From the NCBI GenBank assembly GCA_031553935.1, contig JAVBKS010000018.1, positions 14,608 through 78,607 of the forward strand: DNA of 64,000 bases. Reading direction: 5' to 3'. The notes beneath the pieces are model-generated. The model saw only the letters and a list, made by a program, of their open reading frames with translations, was not told the DNA's origin and did not search any database. The translations under genes and the position numbers were made by a program. Position 1 is the stretch's first letter; each line of letters starts with the position of its first letter. The stretch is from JAISDD01 sp031553935 (GTDB taxonomy: Bacteria; Bacillota; Syntrophomonadia; Syntrophomonadales; Syntrophomonadaceae). This document shows positions 26,679 to 35,630 of this stretch, in pieces.

Positions 26679-28409
26679 TTAGGAAAATGACAGATATTTT
26701 CTCAGAATGCCGACAACTTCGTCTACATCTATGGGTTTCCCTAAATGGCCGTTCATACCGGCGTTGAGGCAAAGCTCGATATCCTCGCGGAATACATTAG
26801 CCGTCATCGCAATGATAGGTATTTCGGAAGCGCGTGGAAGATCGAGTTCGCGAATCATTCTGGTCGCTTGCAATCCGTCGATTTCAGGCATTTGCATATC
26901 CATCAAGATCAACGCATACCTGTATGGATTGGCTTGGAACATATCCACTGCATCCTTTCCGCTAATTGCCGTGTCGATATTGATTCCGGTTGACCCCAGT
27001 AGTGCCACCATGATTTCAATATTAATTTCTATATCGTCGACAATAAGAATCGTGTAGGCAGAAAAATCATCTTCCTCATCGTTCATGTTGACTTCAGGAA
27101 TTGCCTTCTCGTTTCGGGTATCGATCTCAGTTGTGGTTGGACATAGCAGCTTTACAGTGAAATAAAAGCACGTACCCACACCCAATTCAGATTCGACCCA
27201 GATCTCGCCGCCCATCATTTCGACAATTCTTCGTGAAATTGCAAGTCCCAGACCACTGCCGCCATATTTTCGTGATGTGCCTGCTTCCGCTTGTTCGAAA
27301 ATATTGAACAGCTTGCTTTGCTGTCCGGCAGACATACCTATACCATTATCCTGCACAGATATTTTGATCGTACAAACACCCTGTTCCATAGAATCCAAAG
27401 AAGCTGCAAGCTTAATTTCACCGTGCAGTTCCGTAAATTTTGAAGCGTTCGAAAGGATATTTGTGACCACTTGAGTCAAGCGTTGGTCGTCGCCCAACAA
27501 GGAATCGGGAATTGCCGGATCAATTTCAATGGTAAGCTGCTGCTGCTTTTCATCAACATTTTGCGTTATGATCGCCATAGCTTTGCTAAGCATTTGTCTA
27601 AACTTGAATGTTATTGGCGATAGTTCCATTTTTCCAGACTCAATTTTCGATATATCCAAAATGTCATTAATAATATTTAGAAGGTGATTCGAAGCATTTT
27701 CAATACGTCTAAGAACGAAATCTTTGCGCTCAGAGGACGTTTCCTGCAATCCAATAGCGGTCATGCCTATTATGGCATTCATAGGCGTCCGAATTTCATG
27801 ACTCATATTAGAAAGAAAAGCACTTTTAGCTTTGCTTGCTGCCAATGCCTGTTCCCGAGAATACTTCAGAGCCGTTATATTGTGCAGCATAAGCATGAGT
27901 ACATTGGATTCAATTGCCGCATCTTTCATTGGAACAAGAGTACCCTCAAAGTCCTCAACTCCTTGATGAAAGTTAAACGAAATCTCAAAGTATTGAGGTG
28001 ATCCTGTTTCCATGGTTTTTCCGCAATTATCAAGCAGCATCTTGTTATAATCATCCGACAAAAAACCTGAGAACAGTTCCGACAAAGTACGCCCTTTAAG
28101 CTCAATCGGGCTTTTGTGACCAGTTTTTTCCACAACGAAATTCGTACAGAAATCTATACGCAGCGCTTCTGTCAAAAATAGGATAATGCCCGGAAAATTC
28201 TCCAGAACTAATGCCAGATAACGGTCACGCTGACGTTGGGCAAGGGTTGCAGTTTTTTGCCGGTTAAGAGCTGCCTTGGCAGCCATTTTTTCCTGTTGGA
28301 GAGCAGTAATTAAATGCCGGTTCTCGCGACTTAACTTGCGGTTCTCTTTTTCCGTTTTTTCGTATTTCTCCAGCAGCTTGCTATATATACTCTCTAACGA
28401 TTCGTTCAC
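26679..28409 (-). CDS. Soluble hybrid histidine kinase paired with a FIST protein
   Basis: About 576 residues with no membrane helix. An N-terminal coiled coil (KYEKTEKENRKLSRENRHL) is followed by a PAS domain, HisKA box FLSNMSHEIRTPMNAIIG (His near 204), an HATPase with YGGSGLGLAISRR, and a receiver with Asp near 504 in LILMDMQMPEIDG. A GTG at 28409 behind GGGGA is the likely start; an ATG at 28457 overlaps the FIST gene end region without a better site. The same gene order and architecture recur at 39740-42647, so FIST sensing and this kinase probably work together. Confidence 0.88.
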   Translation of the reverse strand: MNESLESIYSKLLEKYEKTEKENRKLSRENRHLITALQQEKMAAKAALNRQKTATLAQRQRDRYLALVLENFPGIILFLTEALRIDFCTNFVVEKTGHKSPIELKGRTLSELFSGFLSDDYNKMLLDNCGKTMETGSPQYFEISFNFHQGVEDFEGTLVPMKDAAIESNVLMLMLHNITALKYSREQALAASKAKSAFLSNMSHEIRTPMNAIIGMTAIGLQETSSERKDFVLRRIENASNHLLNIINDILDISKIESGKMELSPITFKFRQMLSKAMAIITQNVDEKQQQLTIEIDPAIPDSLLGDDQRLTQVVTNILSNASKFTELHGEIKLAASLDSMEQGVCTIKISVQDNGIGMSAGQQSKLFNIFEQAEAGTSRKYGGSGLGLAISRRIVEMMGGEIWVESELGVGTCFYFTVKLLCPTTTEIDTRNEKAIPEVNMNDEEDDFSAYTILIVDDIEINIEIMVALLGSTGINIDTAISGKDAVDMFQANPYRYALILMDMQMPEIDGLQATRMIRELDLPRASEIPIIAMTANVFREDIELCLNAGMNGHLGKPIDVDEVVGILRKYLSFS

Positions 28410-28469
28410 AATACTTCCCCACACCTCCTCCGCATTACAATTGCAACTTATGAGCAAACATATTTCCGA

Positions 28470-29624
28470 TTATAATACACAGGCGCTGAAGCTGTAATTG
28501 TGAAAGCGATTATGCAATTTGCCCCTTGCATCAGGAACCGGGCAGATTTCTCCCCCTGAGTAAGCCATGGCAAACGGCAGCCCGCCCTCATTAAATCTAC
28601 TATGAATCAACTTGAGCTCTTCCTCTTGATTAGGAGATAGCATAATATATCGCGTTATACAAGGTAACATCAATGTTGCCTGTCGATCTTTGATAGCTAA
28701 AATTTTGTCAATTGCTTCGTTTGCCGAATCATTGATGCCATCTTCGTCAATATAACCGACTACGAACGGCGTGTTTTCCGGCATAGGACCACCGGTTAAA
28801 ACGGATCCATCTTCAAACAAAGTGTAGAACCCTAGCGCCACATATTCATCAGAATTGTCATAATACAATAGCAATGGCACTGTTGTTATATTTTCGCTAT
28901 CAACTTCTAAACCAATCGATTTTAAATAATCCATAATAGGCATGTCATTGACTTCCTGAAGAATAGGCCCCTTGCTCTTAGTTATGATCCCACGGCTGTT
29001 CGTTATATTACGCTCCGGAATAGAACAGACAATGAATTTTGGCTGAATCGGCCCATTAATAAACATCATTGCCAAGCCGCTGCGCAGTATTTCGCCATTG
29101 TGTATTGTAGCTACGGTTCCATACGTAAAATCGACACTGGTCGTAATTGACCCCCAGATTGGAATACCATTGCAGACCGAATCCATAGTTTCTACAATCT
29201 CATATCCTGCTACATCAGTCAGATGCGGTATAAACGACAGAATCAAAGCTGGATCATCTTTAACCCGGCTGCGAATTCTGGTATACAGCGTTTCAATTTC
29301 TTCTTTATAATTGTATTGTTCTATAGATTCGGATATGCCTGCAGTGAAGCTTACATCATCACTAGTAAGTATAGTTAAAGTCAATTCATATATTCCATAC
29401 CCGTGCTCATCTGCACTCGCAAGAGTCGTCATGCCAATCACATTAAATGGTAACTCGTCGCATATAGCTTTAACAACTCCACTTTCAACGAAGTCCAAGC
29501 TACAGTATATAAGACCACAACTATTCTTTTTCAATTTAGCCGAATCGATCTGACTCATTATTTCTTCAACCGCATCTTTTATTTCATCAATTTCCGATGT
29601 GCGAGCAGAAAGCATTTCAATCAT
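28470..29624 (-). CDS. FIST-domain sensor protein
   Basis: A 384-residue protein with FIST_N (about 25-225; CGLIYCSLDFVESGVVKAIC) and FIST_C (about 225-370; GGLPFAMAYSGGEICPV). FIST domains are proposed small-ligand, possibly amino-acid, sensors that occur with signal-transduction genes. No membrane segment or output domain is present. It directly precedes a soluble hybrid kinase. AAGGAGACAAGAAATT precedes the ATG. It is paralogous to the protein at 41490; both end in a similar RFHNYSF/RFHNFTF tail followed by a Cys. Confidence 0.88.
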   Translation of the reverse strand: MIEMLSARTSEIDEIKDAVEEIMSQIDSAKLKKNSCGLIYCSLDFVESGVVKAICDELPFNVIGMTTLASADEHGYGIYELTLTILTSDDVSFTAGISESIEQYNYKEEIETLYTRIRSRVKDDPALILSFIPHLTDVAGYEIVETMDSVCNGIPIWGSITTSVDFTYGTVATIHNGEILRSGLAMMFINGPIQPKFIVCSIPERNITNSRGIITKSKGPILQEVNDMPIMDYLKSIGLEVDSENITTVPLLLYYDNSDEYVALGFYTLFEDGSVLTGGPMPENTPFVVGYIDEDGINDSANEAIDKILAIKDRQATLMLPCITRYIMLSPNQEEELKLIHSRFNEGGLPFAMAYSGGEICPVPDARGKLHNRFHNYSFSACVL

Positions 29625-29995
29625 AATTTCTTGTCTCCTTAAATCTATCCTTGGGCATTTTTGTCGCCATTTCTATTATACAACAGCAGCAACTTTCTCA
29701 CTGGATTTTTCTTCGGAGCAGTATAAATTGCCGCCTTCAAAGCGTCTCGAATTCGACTACCAGGATAGTTATCTTATGCATTCAGAGAGAACTCCCTCCG
29801 TCGCTTCGCGCCACCTCCCTCAGAGAGGGAGGTTGGAGATACGTTAGTTGCGGCTTTCGTAGTCGTCACGGATTTCATTTAAAGGATAACACCTTTGGAA
29901 AAACGAGTGGTCGCTTAAGAAGCGACAATTGAATCATTTCATCAATATCCATCGCTATTGTAATTATATACTCTTGCCGTCCTGTTTGTGAAAAT
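29625..29995. other. Intergenic region carrying one interspersed repeat
   Basis: Between the divergent-facing ends of the FIST gene start and the macro-domain gene end. The only recognised structure is the palindromic repeat at 29791-29836; no gene is seen. Confidence 0.5.
29791..29836 (+). repeat. Interspersed palindromic repeat, copy A
   Basis: ACTCCCTCCGTCGCTTCGCG followed by a CCTCCCTC/GAGGGAGG hairpin. Related copies are at 39577, 42903 and 43792, all in the same orientation and all between genes. Confidence 0.8.
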
Positions 29996-30991
29996 CTATC
30001 CCCCCAAAAGAGGCTGATCATAGCTGAATAATACTTCATTAATCTCATAAATGTCGTATTTGCTGTGCGAAATAAAATACTCGATGATCACATCGAACTT
30101 CTGACTGGGCGATAGAGCATATCCGGCTCTTGCTAAGAGATCTGCTGTTTCTGCATGATCAAGCCGTAAGGCTATAGCGAGTGCCAGTGCAGTTCGCTTG
30201 CTGGGTGTATATCCTTTTGCACTTCTAATCTTGGAAAACAGTTTGCGATCAAGATTAGCGCTCTTATAAACCTCAACATCACTCATACCTTTGGCATCGA
30301 TTAAGCGCAAGAGCGTCTCCGAAAACGGCTCGTCTAGATTTCCAACTAATTCTTCGATCCCGTGGTAACTGCGTTGTGAATCTTCCAGAAGATTATGGTT
30401 ACTAGACTCGAGATTTAGTTCCCTAACTCTTTGCCCTCTTCGCCTTACTAAATGTTCCTTAACATAGTGTTCATCTATGTAACTAGCGACTTCACCGAGC
30501 AGCTCCTCGCTGATCGCAAATGCCATTTTATCGAACACTACAAGGAATACCTCAATATCGCTACCGGCGAGAAAGCTTTGGATTGCCGATGTAGCAACCT
30601 TGAGCGCTTCTGCTTTCGGATAGCCGTATATTCCGCTCGATATCAGCGGAAACGCAATGCTCTCGCAGCCATTCTGAATAGCCAGTTTTAGAGAATTAGA
30701 ATACGAGCATTCAAGATGCCTCCGGCTCTCTTCAGGAGGCCAATGATTATATATCGGACCGGCGGTGTGAATAATGTATTTGGCGGGCAATGCGAATCCT
30801 GGAGTGATAACCGCTTCCCCGGTTGCAATTGGGGCAAGTAGGTTGCAAGCCGCCTGGAGCTCCTGTGCTCCCGCCGCCTTGAAAATCGCACCGCAAACTC
30901 CGCCTCCTCTTTGCAGTTCAGTGTTGGCGGCATTTACAATTGCATCAACCTTCATTCTAGTAATGTCTTCTCTGATAATCATTAAGGTCAT
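29996..30991 (-). CDS. Macro domain protein with C-terminal HTH-like region
   Basis: The first 170 residues are a macro domain, binding ADP-ribose: VDAIVNAANTELQRGGGVCG, PAKYIIHTAGPIY and PLISSGIYGYPKAEAL. The MacroD consensus GGGVDGAIHRAAG reads GGGVCGAIFKAAG, so the Asp and His are Cys and Phe. The last 110 residues (GMSDVEVYKSANLDRKLFSK to the end) look like an XRE-type helix-turn-helix. A link between ADP-ribose or NAD metabolism and regulation is possible. AGGAGG nine bases upstream supports the start. Confidence 0.88.
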   Translation of the reverse strand: MTLMIIREDITRMKVDAIVNAANTELQRGGGVCGAIFKAAGAQELQAACNLLAPIATGEAVITPGFALPAKYIIHTAGPIYNHWPPEESRRHLECSYSNSLKLAIQNGCESIAFPLISSGIYGYPKAEALKVATSAIQSFLAGSDIEVFLVVFDKMAFAISEELLGEVASYIDEHYVKEHLVRRRGQRVRELNLESSNHNLLEDSQRSYHGIEELVGNLDEPFSETLLRLIDAKGMSDVEVYKSANLDRKLFSKIRSAKGYTPSKRTALALAIALRLDHAETADLLARAGYALSPSQKFDVIIEYFISHSKYDIYEINEVLFSYDQPLLGG

Positions 30992-31147
30992 ATTGCACCT
31001 CCTGCATGATGCTTCTTTCGTCCAATTACGGACACAGATCTATTATGCTATGGCTAATATTTCCTATATTATAGTATAATTCTAATTGTCTATTCTTAGA
31101 AAAACACCATTGTTCTCCTCAGTATAAGCATGAAATGAGGTGATATC

Positions 31148-32155
31148 GTGTCCGCATCAGCAATCAAGCGCAAAGCAATTCAATTAGGATATACTGCCTG
31201 TGGAATAATCCCATTAAGTTCTTTTACCGAATATGTGCACTACTTGGATGATCGTATCAAGTCATTTCCTGAATCAAAAAAACTATATGAACCTCTGTAT
31301 TCTCTGGCTAAGAAGCCCGAACATGGAAAATCAATCATTGTATGTACTCTGGGATACAATAAATATAGGATTCCTGACAGCCTTAATGGTATGATCGGCA
31401 AGGCCTATCTATTTGACAGCAGGCTCTCTTATTCACATGAGTACCGGGCAAAAGATGAATTCGAGACTTATATTCGAAGCGACGGCATAAATATATTAAA
31501 ATGGAACGTACCGGCGAGATGGGCGGCTGCCAAAGCCGGTTTGGGGAAATTCGGGCGCAATAATTTCATTTATTGCGCGGAACATGGTTCCTATATTTGG
31601 ATCGAGGCCTGGGTAATTGATAAAGAGCTGGACTATGATGAAATCGCAGCAGACATTTCGTTACCTGAGTGCAGTGAGGATTGTCTCTTATGTGTTGATT
31701 CTTGCCCGACGAATGCGTTAGTGAGCAGCTATTCCATGGATAGAGGCAAATGCGTTGCCCAACTATCTTTTTATGCCCAAGATATATTAACCCCAGAGTT
31801 AAGAACCCAGATGGGTTCGTGGTTGTACGGATGTGATGCTTGTCAGGATGCCTGCCCGATAAACCAAAATAAGCCAACATACAAAGAAGAATTCCCCTTG
31901 CTGACACAATTTGAAAAGCACTTAGACCTGGAACGAATAATGGAAGTGGATGAGAATACATACATAAACATCATTAATCCAAGGTTTTGGTATATTAGTA
32001 AGGACGATCTGTGGCTCTGGAAGTGCAATGCTCTCCGGATTATGATAAACCGCAATGATAATAAATATCATCACCTAATCAAGAAGCATTGTCATGCTAG
32101 CGACGAACGTCTAAGAGAACTGGCACTATGGGGCTGCGAGGCACTTGGAATTTAG
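31148..32155 (+). CDS. QueG-like double [4Fe-4S] protein
   Basis: A 335-residue protein related to epoxyqueuosine reductase. It has two ferredoxin-type motifs, CLLCVDSCPTNAL and CDACQDACPINQ, plus a lone Cys in DRGKCVAQ, and the AKAGLGKFGRNN block corresponding to GLGWIGKN. The QueG stretch around the catalytic Asp (DTAPVLER) reads ILKWNVPARW here, so true queuosine reduction is doubtful. The C-terminus has HEAT-like helices. GTG start with GAGGTGATATC upstream. Function unknown beyond a probable redox role, perhaps with a corrinoid. Confidence 0.8.
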   Translation: MSASAIKRKAIQLGYTACGIIPLSSFTEYVHYLDDRIKSFPESKKLYEPLYSLAKKPEHGKSIIVCTLGYNKYRIPDSLNGMIGKAYLFDSRLSYSHEYRAKDEFETYIRSDGINILKWNVPARWAAAKAGLGKFGRNNFIYCAEHGSYIWIEAWVIDKELDYDEIAADISLPECSEDCLLCVDSCPTNALVSSYSMDRGKCVAQLSFYAQDILTPELRTQMGSWLYGCDACQDACPINQNKPTYKEEFPLLTQFEKHLDLERIMEVDENTYINIINPRFWYISKDDLWLWKCNALRIMINRNDNKYHHLIKKHCHASDERLRELALWGCEALGI

Positions 32156-32207
32156 AATCGCTTGGCAAGAGTTCTTCATGATATATCTATTACCGTCTTA
32201 TCATTTT

Positions 32208-32237
32208 TCGACATAATCCAAGGTTTCTGTTTATAAT
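32208..32237 (+). promoter_or_regulatory. Probable promoter of the SNF2-SWIM pair
   Basis: TCGACA (32208-32213) and a perfect TATAAT (32232-32237), 18 bases apart, about 40 bases before the SNF2 start codon. Confidence 0.55.
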
Positions 32238-32275
32238 ATAAAGGATAAATACTGATTCACTTGGAGTAGATCTAA

Positions 32276-34897
32276 ATGAATGACAAAAGGCTCATCGCAT
32301 ATTTCGAGGAAAATGACTTTCATCTGGACTTTGAAGGCCGTGGAAATACCGAACCCCGGGAAGAAAAACTCTATCGGGACTTTACCGAAAACAAGTACGA
32401 AACATTATTCTTATTCGGATTCCAAGATCTAGATGATCATTCAACGGATAGCTTGAAATTTCTTCACGATATTTCTCTTAGGTTGATAGATAAAATAACC
32501 CATAAAGCTGATATTGAATTCACTCGGGAAGAAACCGATCTCTCCTTTACCGATGATGAACTTAAAGAAATACTGGATAATGTTCCATTTTTACTGGGTG
32601 CAAAACATTTAAATAACACTTGGCTGGAGAATGTTTTTTTCCAGCTGAGCATAGAATTTAGCAATATCATCAAGAATTATTCGGGTACTGTTCAGGAATT
32701 CTTGTCGGAACAAAAATTAGGGTTAACAGTTAGAGGAAGAGTTTTTTTTCATTTAGTTGAAAACAAGCTTGATGCTATGCCTTTCGCATTTTTAGCTACT
32801 TATTCTTCGAGCTCAGATAACAAAAGAGTCAACCATATACCCTTAAAAAGTGCTTTGCTTGAGTATAAGGGCCAAACTGAAAAACTGCTGGAACTGCTTT
32901 CTACTGTAAGCAGGGCTATGCAAAAGAGTGAACTCATTTCCGATTTGGTTGAATCTGGCGAATTATTCAGCCCATTAAAGTTTTCAGCAGAAGATGCCTA
33001 TTGTTTTTTAAAAGAAATTCCGATTTACGAAGAAGCCGGGATTATATGCCGGATCCCCGATTGGTGGAAACGCAAATATAATCGGATTAGCCTAGGTGTC
33101 AGTATTGGCAAAACCGGAGAATCTAGGGTGGGGCAAAATGCGATCCTGAGTTTTGATACCTATATTGCCTTGGGCGGCGAACCGTTGACCACTCAAGAAA
33201 TAGAATTCTTGCTGCAACAGACCGAAGGTTTGGTTTATCTCAAAGGCAAGTGGGTTGAAGTTGATCATAAAAAACTACAACAAGTCTTAGAGATGATGGA
33301 AACAGCAGAAAGCTTCGCCGATGATGGCTATATAGATTTTTTTGCCGCACTGCGCTTGGAAATGGATGCAGCTAAGCAACTAGGTTTGCCCCAAGATTTG
33401 ATCGAAGTAAAGCATGGGGACTGGCTGAAAAAGCTCTTGGACCGGATTAAAAACCCTGAGCTAATTAAGAGTATTTCGCCAGGAGATAGTTTTCAAGCAA
33501 AACTGAGGCCTTATCAGCATATCGGTCTTGATTGGCTGCATTTGATGATAAAACTAGGCTTCGGCGCCTGCTTAGCTGATGATATGGGTTTGGGGAAAAC
33601 TGTACAGATTATTGCTTTGTTAGAACATTTGAGGATCACAACGCCTCTTGACAAGCCATCGCTCCTGGTACTGCCTGCCTCTCTGCTTTGGAACTGGAAA
33701 TCGGAATTAGACCGCTTCGCTCCCCTTCTTGCATATGAAGTGCTGCATGGCAAGGGTGAATACATAATTGATCCTAAAGTGAATTTATACATCACCACTT
33801 ACACAATGGTCACCAAACTTGATGTAATTAAAGATGTTAATTGGAGTATCTTAATTTTAGATGAGGCCCAAGCCATTAAAAATCCGGCCGCCAAGCAGAC
33901 TAAAGCAGTCAAAAGTCTGAAGGCTGATTCTAGAATTGCTTTAACCGGTACCCCCATTGAAAATCACCTCTCCGATTTATGGTCACTATTTGATTTCTTA
34001 AACTGCGGCCTCTTAGGAACTGTTAGGGAGTTTAAAACACTGGCTGATCAGTTAAGACGCAGCCAAGATGCTTTTGGAAAATTGCGCACAGCGGTGTCCC
34101 CTTTTATTCTTCGCCGCCTGAAAACTGACAAAACTATTATTGATGATCTTCCGGACAAAATCGAAATTAAGGCCTATACCAATCTCAGCAAAAAGCAAGT
34201 AGTATTGTATCAAAAATTTGTAAAAGATCTGGAGAAGCGTCTGGAGGATAGCGAAGGAATTGATCGCAAGGGCTTAATCCTGGGCAGCCTGATAAAACTA
34301 AAGCAGATTTGTAATCATCCTGATCATTTTTTGGGAGGAACTGAGTATAATGCTACTCATAGCGGGAAATTCAGCCAACTACAAGAGATTTGCGAAACCA
34401 TTTACCAGAATAGAGAGCGCGTGCTGATCTTCACTCAATTCAAAGAAATCATTGACCCCCTTGATCAATTTTTAGAAACTATCTTTGAACGCAAAGGTTT
34501 GGTCTTACACGGCTCAACTCAAGTGAAGAAAAGGAAAGAGTTGGTTGAGCGTTTTAGCAGCGACGAGTATGTTCCCTATATGATTTTGTCATTAAAAGCC
34601 GGCGGGGTAGGACTTAATCTGACAAAGGCCAATCATGTAATTCATTTCGACCGCTGGTGGAATCCGGCCGTAGAAAACCAAGCTACCGACCGCGCCTTTA
34701 GAATCGGACAAACTAAGAATGTTATCGTCCATAAGTTTATTACCAGCAACACAATTGAAGAAAAAATCGATCTCATGATTGAAGATAAAGTAAAACTGGC
34801 GGCCAATATTTTTGATTCGTCTGGAGAAAACTGGATAACCGAGATGTCTGATGAAGAACTCATAAACATGTTTAGATTGGCAGGTGACGCCTTATGA
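32276..34897 (+). CDS. SNF2-family DEAD/DEAH-like helicase/translocase
   Basis: An 873-residue protein. The first 400 residues are a bacterial SNF2 N-terminal region. The motor follows with motif I ADDMGLGKTVQ near 435, motif II LDEAQAIKN near 528, LTGTPIENHLSDLWS, and the C-terminal lobe ending in NQATDRAFRIGQTKNV near 800. Bacterial SNF2 proteins remodel nucleoprotein, for example RNA polymerase complexes, but this member's target is unknown. The gene overlaps the following SWIM gene by four bases (ATGA), so the two products probably act together. Confidence 0.93.
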   Translation: MNDKRLIAYFEENDFHLDFEGRGNTEPREEKLYRDFTENKYETLFLFGFQDLDDHSTDSLKFLHDISLRLIDKITHKADIEFTREETDLSFTDDELKEILDNVPFLLGAKHLNNTWLENVFFQLSIEFSNIIKNYSGTVQEFLSEQKLGLTVRGRVFFHLVENKLDAMPFAFLATYSSSSDNKRVNHIPLKSALLEYKGQTEKLLELLSTVSRAMQKSELISDLVESGELFSPLKFSAEDAYCFLKEIPIYEEAGIICRIPDWWKRKYNRISLGVSIGKTGESRVGQNAILSFDTYIALGGEPLTTQEIEFLLQQTEGLVYLKGKWVEVDHKKLQQVLEMMETAESFADDGYIDFFAALRLEMDAAKQLGLPQDLIEVKHGDWLKKLLDRIKNPELIKSISPGDSFQAKLRPYQHIGLDWLHLMIKLGFGACLADDMGLGKTVQIIALLEHLRITTPLDKPSLLVLPASLLWNWKSELDRFAPLLAYEVLHGKGEYIIDPKVNLYITTYTMVTKLDVIKDVNWSILILDEAQAIKNPAAKQTKAVKSLKADSRIALTGTPIENHLSDLWSLFDFLNCGLLGTVREFKTLADQLRRSQDAFGKLRTAVSPFILRRLKTDKTIIDDLPDKIEIKAYTNLSKKQVVLYQKFVKDLEKRLEDSEGIDRKGLILGSLIKLKQICNHPDHFLGGTEYNATHSGKFSQLQEICETIYQNRERVLIFTQFKEIIDPLDQFLETIFERKGLVLHGSTQVKKRKELVERFSSDEYVPYMILSLKAGGVGLNLTKANHVIHFDRWWNPAVENQATDRAFRIGQTKNVIVHKFITSNTIEEKIDLMIEDKVKLAANIFDSSGENWITEMSDEELINMFRLAGDAL

Positions 34898-35607
34898 GAT
34901 GGGGCTACGATTATTATGAGAGCAATGCGGACAAAATTGCCAAAGCTAAAAGTCAGCTTGAAAAGCTAAGAAAGAAAGACCCTACCATTTCCCCGATCAC
35001 TATTGAAGGCAGAACTATTGCTAAATCATGGTGGGGCAAAGCCTGGACTAATAATCTCAATACCTATGCTGATTACAGCAATCGTATTGGAAGAGGCAGA
35101 AGTTATGTGAAAAACGGTTTAGTTTTGGATCTTAAAATTAATACAGGCGAGGTATTTTCTTATGTTTGCGGAAGCAGCAGCAAGCCTTATCAAGTTAATG
35201 TTGAAATAGATCCCTTGCCCCAACAGAAGCTAGTTCATATTACTGAACTATGCAATAAAAAGATTAACAGTTTAGAAGAGCTCATCGAAGGTAAGTTTCC
35301 CAAGGATCTAATGGAGCTCTTTACTAGCACCCAAAATGGTCTATTCCCCAGCACACAGGAAATTGATTTTCATTGCTCCTGCCCTGACCGTGCAATAATG
35401 TGCAAACACGTTAGTGCCGTTCTATATGCGATTGGAGCAAAATTCGATCATGACCCCGCATTATTCTTTGTCTTGCGCAGCATTGATTTTAATATGTTTC
35501 TAGCCAAAACGGTAGAAGAAAAAATGCTCTCCATGCTCAAGAATGCTGATAGGAAGAGCAAACGTGCTTTAGACGAAAAGTACATAAACGAACTATTTGG
35601 GGTTTGA
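34894..35607 (+). CDS. SWIM zinc-finger protein
   Basis: A 237-residue protein. The SWIM motif CxCxnCxH is present as CSCPDRAIMCKH near residues 160-171. The N-terminus TIAKSWWGKAWTNNLNTYAD is typical of the bacterial SWIM proteins found beside SNF2 genes. SWIM fingers bind DNA or proteins. It probably acts as the recognition partner of the helicase upstream, with which it is translationally coupled. Its end faces sbcC. Confidence 0.92.
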   Translation: MRWGYDYYESNADKIAKAKSQLEKLRKKDPTISPITIEGRTIAKSWWGKAWTNNLNTYADYSNRIGRGRSYVKNGLVLDLKINTGEVFSYVCGSSSKPYQVNVEIDPLPQQKLVHITELCNKKINSLEELIEGKFPKDLMELFTSTQNGLFPSTQEIDFHCSCPDRAIMCKHVSAVLYAIGAKFDHDPALFFVLRSIDFNMFLAKTVEEKMLSMLKNADRKSKRALDEKYINELFGV

Positions 35608-35630
35608 GCCCTTCCCCCATTATCAAAAGA

